Source of the DNA: Cinnamomum chago
Taxonomy: Eukaryota > Streptophyta > Magnoliopsida > Laurales > Lauraceae
Direction: 5' to 3'
Assembly (NCBI GenBank): GCA_038049695.1
Contig: CP142451.1
Coordinates: 67,027,501 to 67,091,500 of the forward strand
Length of the DNA stretch: 64,000 nt
The translations under genes were made by a program, and so were the position numbers. Below the pieces are notes generated by a model. That model did not search any database. It saw only the letters and a program-made list of their open reading frames with translations, and was not told the DNA's origin. Below, piece by piece: positions 55,063 to 64,000 of this stretch. How positions within the stretch are numbered: position 1 is the first letter of the stretch; each line of letters begins with the position of its first letter.

Positions 55063-56757
55063 CTAAACTAATTTGCTTGCCTTCAATAACGAAATAAACC
55101 CTGCCTGAGTTTTCCTCTTGTTCCCCTGACATATCAATTCTGCCTGTGGTCCTTGGAATCTGAATGTTATGGTTTTACTAAAACAATCCATGGTGGCATG
55201 ATATGCTTCTAACCAGTCCATGCCTAAAATGACATCAAAATCATGCATGTTTAAAACAATGAGGTTAGCTGGTAAATTAACATCTCCTAACAAAACTGTA
55301 CAGCTAGGGTAATAGGTTCTACACACAACTTGTTTTCCTACTGGAGTGGTTACTACTAGAATATAATCCAATTCACTACATGGTGCATCAATCATCTTAG
55401 AAAAACTAGGGGATGAAAAGGAATGCGTGGATCCAGGGTCAAATAAAATCTGGGCTTCTACCCCACAAACAAGAAGTTTACCTTCTACCACGTCTCCTGC
55501 AGCTTCAGCATCTGCACGGTTGAGATAATATAAACGTCCATGCATCTGTAGTCTATTCGGTGCTTGATTTTGCCTTCTTTGGCCCTGTCTGTTCTGTTGT
55601 GGAGGACGAGTATTCTGATCCTGTGCTGGTGGCCTAGCCTGCTGCTGCTGCTGAGGTGGTCTAACTTGATTCTGAACTGCTGCTTGATTCTGAAGAGCTG
55701 CTTGTCTCTGCTGTTGGTTTCTGTTCCCCTGATTCTGAAGTAGTGGGCAATCCTTGATTGCATGATTCATAGCCCCACATTTGAAACAGGCACCCATGGC
55801 CTTACGACATTCATGAGTTTCATGATTCTTGCCACAATGTCCACAACCCTGTCTCACTTGACCTTGTTCTTGCCTTGGTTTCTTGTTCTGCTGTTGCCTC
55901 TGATTCTGCTGCTGATAGTGCTGCTTCCTGTCTTGAACGATCAAGTTGTTAATATCTTCAAACATATATGCCCGCTTGACTGCCTCATCATATGTAGCTG
56001 GTGGAACTACTCCTATGGCATCTCTCATGATGATCGGATTCAACCCTTCCAAAAGCTTCGTTATCTTTTTCCGTTCCGAGTCAATCAACTCGATAGCATA
56101 TCTAGCCAATCTTTCAAACTTGGTGACATAGTCTAGCACCGTCATGCTACCTTGCTTGAGCTGCTGAAATTCAATAGCCTTCTGCCTCTTGACATGAGAG
56201 GGGATGTACTTATCCTGAAACTGTGTCTTAAATGCTGCCCACGCCTCTTCGTTAGCCATCACTGCATATGGATCCTTAACTATTTGCCACCACCTATCTG
56301 CAAGCCCATAAAATAGTGAAGCTGTAAGGTTGACCTTCTGTATTCCCGTGCACATAAAGACATCGAAGATTTTCTCGGTATTAACTAGCCAGTCATCTGC
56401 CACTAACGGGTCCTCATTGCCCAAAAATTCCTTCGGTGCTCTCTTCCTGAACTTCTCAAATAACGCATTAGGATCATGATCCCTATTATGGATAACAATC
56501 TGTGGACCCAAAGGAGGTGGAACTACGTTCCTGTTCTGAAGAACTTCTAAGAGTTGCCTCTGGACTTGTGCCATTTCGTCATCTTTCTTTGCTAACTGTT
56601 CCTGAAATCTTGCTTGGTTTTCATTAGCCTGCCTTTGTTGTGCTATCATAGCTTACATTAGTTCTTGAAACTGTGTAGCTGTTGGGGTATTAGATGTGTC
56701 TGACTCATTCTGATTACTGCCTGAAGCATGATGGTGTGGAGCTTTTCTTGGAGGCAT
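55063..56757 (-). pseudogene. gag and protease of element D
   Basis: Starts MPPRKAPHHHASGSNQN at 56757. In order: MIAQQRQANENQARFQEQLA coiled segment, gag core FRKRAPKEFLGNEDPLVADD, WLVNTEKIF, ASLFYGLADRWWQIVKDPYA, MTVLDYVTKFERLARYAIEL, two zinc knuckles (CGHCGKNHETHEC and CFKCGAMNHAIKDC, about 55745-55850), a long Q-rich stretch (55560-55740), protease LFDPGSTHSFSSPSFSKM, and VILGMDWLEAYHATMDC. A 528-residue open stretch covers most of it, making it the best-kept coding part of the window. It is the close counterpart of the A gag at 32424. Overall the element is broken. Confidence 0.9.
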
Positions 56758-56902
56758 GGTGCTGTAAAACAAGGAGTTAGTACACAATAATCAGGGTATA
56801 AGGGTTTCTAAGGTCCTATACCAACGAATCTATCGAACTCACGAATCCTCGCCACGTTCCTAAGACCTTTCTAGTTTCTTATAAGTGCCTGAAACAAGTC
56901 CC

Positions 56903-56914
56903 GCTCTGATACCA
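56903..56914 (-). other. Primer binding site of element D (tRNA-iMet)
   Basis: Minus strand TGGTATCAGAGC, four bases after the LTR end GGGTCGCGACA. Same site as in element A. Confidence 0.9.
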
Positions 56915-57053
56915 GTCCTGTCGCGACCCTGGAACGGATCCCCAGGCCCGCGACGCGTTGTTTCTAAGATTGTTATGTTTTTCCCACAGGTTCCCGCAGT
57001 GAGGATTCCCGAAGCATGCGGAATCTGACTCACATGATCAAGTTTGCGGAAGC

Positions 57054-58800
57054 TGAAAGTCCACGAGGATCCTAACCCTAGAGGGGGGGGGTGAATAGGG
57101 TGAGCTACAATTGTGACCAATTTAAACCAATTTTATTTTCTTAAAGTAAACTAGTCACATGTGATGATTAACCATACAATATGCGGAAGCTAATAAAAGA
57201 ATCACCACAAATGCAAGCACCACAACACCAAGATTTATAGTGGTTCGGCCTCAATGCCTACGTCCACTACCGGCTTGTGATCCAATCACCCCACCGGATT
57301 TCCACTATTTATGCTTTTTCAAAGGCTAAGCAATAACCTATACAATGTTGCTTTTCAAGGCTAAACAACAACCTCTCTATGTGCTTTTTTCTAGGCTAAG
57401 CAATAACCTTTACAAAATGCTTTTCTTAGGCTAAGAAATAACCTTACAAGATGCTTTTCTTAGGCTAAGCAATAACCTTTACAAATATAGATTTCTCTAA
57501 GAAGGTGTCTTTCCAAAAGATCACTCTAAGAGATTACAATTTAAGCTCAAATGAAATTGCCTCTTGAATAGGCTAATATGAAAGTTTAATACAAATTACA
57601 AACATACACTCAATTAAGCTAAAGTGTGTGCACAAGTGTATGAATGTGTTTCTTCAATCAATCTCAACAAAGAAGCTCTTAAATGAATGCATGATGCATT
57701 TTAAAATCAAAGCTTATAAAATGATGATTGAAGAGAAAACTAATCACATGAGAAATTCAAACAACTTTAAGAAATGAACTAAACAAGTTGTATGAATGTA
57801 AAAGTCTAAGAAAGCATGTGATTTAGTTAAGAGAGTTTGCAAACTAATCTAATTTACCAAGGATGATTTAGAGTTTGCAACACAACTCTTTAAAAGCTAG
57901 AAATCATGCAAATATGAAAATACAAAGATTTAACCATGCATTGATTCTACTTTTAATGGAAATCAAAATGATAAGTAAGGTCTACCTTTTTAAATCTCAA
58001 GCATTTGATTTCCAAATGGCCCTCTAGCCTTTCCAACTTCTTCCCCTTTCTTTGGCTCCAAAATGCTTTCCAAAGTTCATGTGTCAAGCCTTGAAAAAGG
58101 TTGGAAATGAATGGACTTTATAGCCAAAAAGTTGCCAACGGCTAGTCCTCGGTCGACCGGCAAAGAGGTCTCGGTCGACCGAGAAGGCACAACGGTCATA
58201 TTTCTGACCGTTGGAGCTTCAGGTCACTGGGACCCTGCAGTGTCCTCGGTCGACCGAGACACAGGTCTCGGTCGACCGGCGACACTGCCGGGTGAGTGAC
58301 CTGTTGGTCCAAAAATCCAACTTTTGCTCTTTTGAAGGTATTTCTTTGGGGGGATTTTTGGGCCACTAAACCAAGCTAGAATACATGTTTTAAGACATTC
58401 TAAGATGTTTAAAAACATGAAAAACACAAAGCCTAAAATGATTCAAAGGTTTAAAACCAAAGGCTAGCTTGATTTGATAAAACTCTTTTCAAATGAAAAT
58501 GCATACAAAAATGATTCTTTTTGTGATGAATGTATGCAAAGCTCAAACCTAAATTCACAAGATGATTTTCCAAATATAATGCACAAGGAATAAGGTTTTC
58601 AAAAGAGTTTTGGGTTCTAAAACCAATGCATCTAAGTTTAGAACCAAAACATGCATAAAACAAAAACTTTTCCAAATCTTAAAAACTATGCATGAATAAA
58701 ACTAGATTTCAAGGTTTTCTAAAACAATGCTAGTGTGTGAATTCAAATGATGCTAAAGTGCAAATGCATCCATCAAATTGCAATTACAAGATCCCTAACA
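57054..58800 (-). mobile_element. Solo LTR B4 (family B), inside LTR D
   Basis: TGAAAGTCCACGAGGATCC to CCCTAACA, flanked by GAAGC on both sides (57049-57053, 58801-58805). LTR D resumes as GAAGCGTGTAGCAAA, the same as at 59574. Five minisatellite units (57318-57490), a minus-strand TATA (GCTATAAAG) near 58116 and a GGTCGACC island (58146-58280) with CTCGGTCGACCGAG three times. Confidence 0.9.
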
Positions 58801-59445
58801 GAAGCGTGTAGCAAAGCATATCACGATGAGCACCAATAAATCTTTAAGTGCTACGACAAATAATAACAAGACATAGTATCAAAAGAAAGGAGTTAACGTG
58901 GCATTCCCATCAGAATTCAAGTTACGAGACTATACAAAGTAAGTTAAGTTTAGTTACATCCCATTAGAGGCCAACAAAGGCCAATACAATTCTCAAAATG
59001 ATAAAAGAACCCCATGACAAAATTTGGCGAAACTCAAGAACCCGTCCGACGTCTAGTTGACATCGTCAGGCTGCCACTCTCTAACTGGGGTTGGCTCAAA
59101 AGCCTCCTCCTGACACTCCTCCTCAAAGGCAACGTCACCGGTACCTGGTCTCCAACAAACAAGGATCAAACACAACGGTTTGGCAGGTAATCAATTTAGG
59201 CATGAGCATGAAAGTAGTAACGTTTAAAGAAACATATAAAGACTAAGGTACGTTTCAAAATACAAACGAAACTAACATGCATACTTGTATATCATGAACA
59301 GTTACAATCCACAAAGAGCCCATCCTTTCTCTATCATTTATAATGAAAAGAGCAAGCACGCACGACAAGCACGATATACATAATATAATCACAACACGAT
59401 TCCCACATATTACGGGGATTTCCGGCTGCGGAACCGGACAGGCAC

Positions 59446-62220
59446 TGTCGCGACCCCGGAACGGATCCCGGGCCCACGACGTGTTGATTGCGTTTATTGT
59501 TTGTTTTCCCACAGGTTCCCGCAGTGAGGATTCCCGAAGCATGCGGAATCTGACTCACATGATCAAGTTTGCGGAAGCGTGTAGCAAATCACATCAAGAT
59601 AAGCACCGATAAATTGTTAAGTGCTATGACGATTAATAACAAGACATAGTATCAAAAGAAAGGAGTTAACATGGCATTCCCATCAAGATTCAAGTTGTCA
59701 GACTAACACAAAAGTAAGTTAAGTTTAGTTACATCCCATTAGAGGCCAACAGAGGCCAATACACTTCTCCAAATAATAAAAGAATCCCATGACAAGATGT
59801 AGCGAAACTCAAGAACCCGCCCGACGTCTAGTTGACATCGTCGGGCTGCCACTCTCTCACTTGGGGTGGCTCAAGAGCCTCCTCTTGACGCTCCTCAAAG
59901 GCAACATCTCCTGCACCTGGGCACCAATATACAAGGGTCAAACACAACGGTTTGGAAGGTAATCAATTTAGGCATGAGTATACAAATAGTAATATTTAAG
60001 AAAACATATAAAGACATTTTTACTGAATTGCAAACAGTTACATGACTAAGATATACTTCAAAAATACTATCAAAACTAGCATGAATACTTATTATATCAT
60101 GAATAATTACATTCCACAAAGAGCCCATCCTTTCTCTATCATTTATAATGAAAAGAGCAATCACGCACGACAAGCACGATATACATAATATAATCACGAC
60201 ACGATTCCCACATATACGGGGATTTCGGCCGCGGAACCGGACACACACGATGTGTAATAAATACACAACCAGTCTGCAGACAGTCCACATCTTTAAGGAC
60301 CCCCAGACAGTGGATCAAACTGAAAGGGCAGTCCAAGCTCAGTGGTGTTCATTTAAATTCATGAATGCACAAAACACGTGAAACACGGTCTAAACATGTC
60401 GAGGTAAAAAGGGGGAAACACTTATCAAAACACGACAAGCACGGCTAGCAAAAGGCATAATTAATATGCATAATAAGTTTAAGAAGTGACCCCTTTTTCT
60501 TGAAACAAATCTTCAAACGAGTTTATACTTGAAATCGAAAACGAATATACGATGGCACTAATTGTACCAAAACGGAAGTTCAAACGCAAAACCCATCAAG
60601 CACGTGTTAAGGTTATTAATTGACCTTTGTGTAATTGGAACCCAAATGTCAGAATTATACATAGATTGGTGCCCCCGAAGTTAGGGTGCATTTCAAAGTT
60701 CCATTTACACAATGTCAAGCCAAAGCCCTCAATATAGTCTAGTTTTCAACCTTCAAGAAAATACATAAATGGAAACAATTCTTTTTCCTGAATCTGGCAG
60801 GTTCGCTCGAGCGGAATTGACACATCGCTCGAGCGAGACAGTTCGCTCGAGCGGACCATAAGGTCGCTTGGACGGACAACTCTCTGCCTTACCCCAGACT
60901 AAACAGCGGGCAGTTCGTTCGAGCGGACATAAGGTCGCTCGAACGGACAGCTCTCTGTCTGCGCTCGGACCAAGCAGTGACTTGGTCGCTCGAGCGGACA
61001 AGCTTCTGCATGTGCTCGCTGAGTACAGAAAAAGCCTTTCTATTGTACAATTTCTAATACATTTCTCCCCTTCTTCTCATCCTTAAACCACATACAATCC
61101 CTTGAGCCTTCATGCTCACCAAGGGTTCATTTTTCACAATTCCAAACATTCAATCCAATGAAAACAAGATCATGAAGCTTGTAAACAAGTTTATATGCAC
61201 AATTCCTAAAATAACAATGAAATCAAAGTACACATGCAACATTGAACCTATAGAGATTACTTGCCTTTGCCCAAATGCTAAACAATCCTCTTCAAGCACT
61301 CTTACTCAAGAGCTAAGCCAACACTACAAGAATCCCATGGAAAACCATTCAAAACTCAACAAAAATGAAAACAAAGAACCCATTTTCACATAAGGGTTTG
61401 AAATATGAAAAACAAGGTCTTTAAGAACCAAAAAGACTTCATGAAAAGTATGGGTTGAAGTTCTTACCTAGAAATGGACAAACAAGAATAGACGAAGAAA
61501 ATGTAGAGCTTGTCCCACAAGAAACTCCAAGAAATTTGTATTAGTAGAAAGCTTGCAAGGAGAGGAAGAAGATGATAGTCTTGGAATTCTATTTGGAGAT
61601 CTCTAACTAGAGCATGCAAGAGGAATGAAGGGGAAGGGAAAAATGGGTTTTTAGCCCTAGGTTAAGAAAGTTGCAGGATTTTGGGGAAGTGAATGAAAAG
61701 AGGTGAAGATGAGGTTTAAGTGATGACAATGGAGCCCAATGAACCTAATCCTTGTATTGACAAAAACATGATCTTGTGGGACTCGAATGAACTCGATGAA
61801 GAAGGATAAAATGATCCTTGAAATATCTAGTTTCCAAAAAGTATATTTTTGGCATGGTTTTGAGATCTCGAAAATTGTGTCCAGATTTGTGTAAAAAGAC
61901 CACTTTACCCTTTTTGGGTCAAAACTTAGGTTTTGGGCTTCAAACATGAATGGGATGAAAACAAAAGTTGTAACACAGAGAAAAATCAATCAAATGAAAT
62001 CCAAATCACAAATACACGGAAACCGATACGATCCTCCTAAGCTTACACGTGCACTCAAGCCTTTGTGACTGTGTCTAATAACACTTAACGTCCTCAAAAT
62101 TCCCAAAACTATATCCATGACTAAACTAATTATTTCTAACCCAACAACAACTAAACCCACTTAGGACTAAACACACACTAATCGAACACTAATCGAATTG
62201 GTCTAGGTTAGGGTCTAACA
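59446..62220 (-). mobile_element. Solo LTR D' nested in LTR D
   Basis: TGTCGCGACCCCGGAACGG to GGGTCTAACA, 2,775 bp, of the same family as the D LTR that surrounds it (AAGTTTGCGGAAGCGTGTAGC at 59567 matches 57041 joined to 58801). Flanks are GGCAC before and TGCAC after, a near-perfect target duplication. It carries a CTCGAG island (60795-61005) rather than the GGCTAGCCG words of the outer LTR. ORFs in it are short and not gene-like. Confidence 0.78.
60795..61005. repeat. CGCTCGAGCG palindrome island in solo LTR D'
   Basis: TTCGCTCGAGCGGAA, ATCGCTCGAGCGAGAC and TTCGCTCGAGCGGACC, plus decayed forms (TCGCTTGGACGG, TTCGTTCGAGCGG) and TGGTCGCTCGAGCGGAC at 60980. Word type matches E and A1. Confidence 0.75.
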
Positions 62221-62764
62221 TGCACGATGTGTAATAAATACACGACCAGTCTGCAGACAGTCCACATGTTTAAGGACCCCCGGACAGTGGATCAAACTGA
62301 AAAGAGCAGTCCAAGCTCAGTGGTGTTCACTTGAATTCATAAATGCACAAAACGCACGAAACACAGTCTAAATATGTCGAGATAAAAAGGGGGGAAATCA
62401 CTTATCAAAACACAACAAACACCTAGCAAAAGGCATAATCAATATGCATAACACGCTTAGGAAGTGATCCCCTTTTTCTTGAAACAATTCTTCAAAACGA
62501 GCTTGTACTTAAACTTCAAAACGAGTACACAATGATATTCGTTGCATCAAAGCCAACGTACGAATACAAAGCCTGACAAGCACAGGTAAGGACCTTTGAT
62601 TGATCCTTGTGCAATTGAACCCAAATGTTGGAATATAAAGGAGAATTGGTGCCTCGGAAGTTCAAAGACATCTCAGGTTCGAGTGCACAATATCAGGCTA
62701 AAGGTCACTTAACATGTTCTAGTTTTCATTCTTGCAAAACTTCTTCAAAACAAGCATATTGTCA

Positions 62765-63085
62765 ATTTCGGTCAGCTTGCGGTCAAATGGCGGCTAGCCG
62801 AAATGGAACCTGGCGGCTAGCCGTAAGCTGACCGTAGGGCTGACCGCTGAAAACCCAGGTAAGATACAGCTCTCTGGGAAAGGAACCGTAATGATTTCAG
62901 TTGGCTTACGGTTAGCCGAAATGGAAACTGGCGGCTAGCCGTAAGCTGACCGTAGGGCTGACCGCTAAACCCTGATGCAGAAGCCAGCTACTGGAAAAGG
63001 AACCGCCAAACTCGGTCAGCTCGCAGTTAGCCGAAATGGGGATTTCGGCTAGCCGCCAGCCGACCAGCGGCTGACCGAAACTGCA
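62765..63085. repeat. CGGCTAGCCG hairpin island in LTR D
   Basis: TGGCGGCTAGCCGAAATGG, CGGCTAGCCGTAAGCTGACC (twice) and CGGTTAGCCGAAATGG (twice), and at 63044-63080 a compound hairpin with TTTCGG / CCGAAA outside and CAGCCG / CGGCTG inside. CGGCTAGCCG is a perfect 10-base palindrome. The corresponding words at 54400-54615 belong to the other D LTR piece. Confidence 0.78.
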
Positions 63086-64000
63086 CGGGAAATGCAGCAG
63101 AGTTCGGATTTTTCACTTTTTCTTCTTCCTTTCTTCTTGTTTCCCATTCCACTTGCACTCCCTGAGCCTCCATGCTCTCCAAGGGTAAAACACACATTTC
63201 AAAACACAATTTGAGACATTAAAATCCCATTCTCCAAATCATAACAAAAACCCCAAATTTTTCAATGAATGAGAAGAGTGCAAGGAAAACAAATGCAATG
63301 CACATATGCTAACATCCATCCTAGATTGGTTACCTGCCTTAGATCAAAGATGCCACAAACCTCTCCAAGCACTTCACTCAAGCTAATCCCAAGAACTACA
63401 AAACCCATGAAAACCACACAAAACTCACTCAATCTTGAAAACGAGAAACCCGTTTTAACAAAAGGGTTTGTAAACATCAAAAACAAGATTTTAAGGAACT
63501 AAAAAGACTCTATTAAATAGATGAGTTGGAGCTCTTACCTACACAAGGCAAAACAAGAGGGAAGGAAGAAAATGGAGCTCTTGCCCAACGAGAAGCTTCA
63601 AGAAAGTTATGTCAATGGAAAGCTTAGGATGAGAGGAAGAAGATGATAGTCTTAGAATTCCATTTGGAGGCTTATGGCTTGATCGTTCAAGAGGACAAAG
63701 TGGAAGGAAAAGACTTTCTCTCCTTTGGCTGCTCTAGGATTAGGGTTGAGAGTGAAAAGGAGGGAAAGAGAAAAAGGAGTTGACTTAAAACACTTGCAAT
63801 GAGGCCCAAATGACTAAATCTTGTATTCATGAAAGCATGATCTTGTGGGCCTCGAATGAACTCGACGAAGAAGGATAAAACGATCCTCGAAATATCTAGT
63901 TTCCAAAAAGTACATTTTTGGCATGGTTTTGAGATCTTGAAATTTGTGTCCAGATTTATGTATAAAAGACAATTTTACCCTCTTGAGCCAGAACTTGGGT

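Larger units (their letters stand above)
56919..64000 (-). mobile_element. 5' LTR of element D, split by solo LTRs B4 and D', runs off the window
   Basis: On the plus strand it starts TGTCGCGACCCTGGAACGGATCC. It continues at 58801-59445 (GAAGCGTGTAGCAAAGC, ACATCCCATTAGAGGCCAAC) and 62221-64000, skipping the two inserts. The flanks join correctly when compared with D'. It carries the GGCTAGCCG island at 62765-63085. The outer edge lies beyond the window. No gene in it. Confidence 0.82.

Overview
The window is from a flowering-plant nuclear genome, most likely a eudicot. It is a gene-empty block of nested transposable elements, as in a heterochromatic or pericentromeric region. The evidence is the set of plant-type families: Ty3/gypsy Tekay (Del) and Tat elements, a CACTA transposon, a plant mobile domain (PMD) gene, initiator-Met tRNA primer binding sites and long LTRs. 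I found no resident host gene, tRNA or rRNA gene. Host-derived coding sequence appears only as fragments captured inside the CACTA element.

Layout. 1-8.2 kb: the 3' part and very long LTR of a gypsy-type element (G), studded with GC-rich GGGCGCC hairpin words and holding a 121-bp foldback MITE. 8.2-12.6 kb: a minus-strand element (F) with primer site and long LTR, split by solo LTR B1. About 12.7-51.9 kb: one large minus-strand Tat-lineage element (C). In window order it holds its 3' LTR (split by solo LTR A1), an antisense intron-bearing PMD gene, two hairpin repeat arrays, integrase, two RNase H domains, reverse transcriptase and protease. The 19-kb plus-strand Tekay element A (28855-47842, target duplication GGATT) sits inside C's reverse transcriptase. 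A in turn contains a 5.4-kb CACTA element (33783-39196, target duplication GGA) in its protease region and solo LTR B2 in its 3' LTR. Solo LTR B3 lies in C's protease region. 51.9-53.9 kb: the 3' end and LTR of another plus-strand Tekay-like element (E). 53.9-64 kb: minus-strand Tekay-like element D, with gag, protease and part of RT, and a 5' LTR that runs off the window and carries solo LTRs B4 and D'.

All LTR elements are fossils with broken coding regions. By eye the two LTRs of A differ at about 24 of 400 compared bases, and the two LTR pieces of D at about 3 percent. The nesting gives an order: C before A, and A before its CACTA and B2; F before B1; D before B4 and D'.

The main unexplained signal is hairpin-forming sequence. 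Several LTR families carry a 100-500 bp island of clustered palindromic words (GGCGCC, GGTCGACC, CGCTCGAGCG, GCGGCTAACCGC or CGGCTAGCCG). Related LTRs carry different word types at the same place. Separately, element C holds an 11-unit array of about 30-bp hairpins whose stems change in compensatory fashion.
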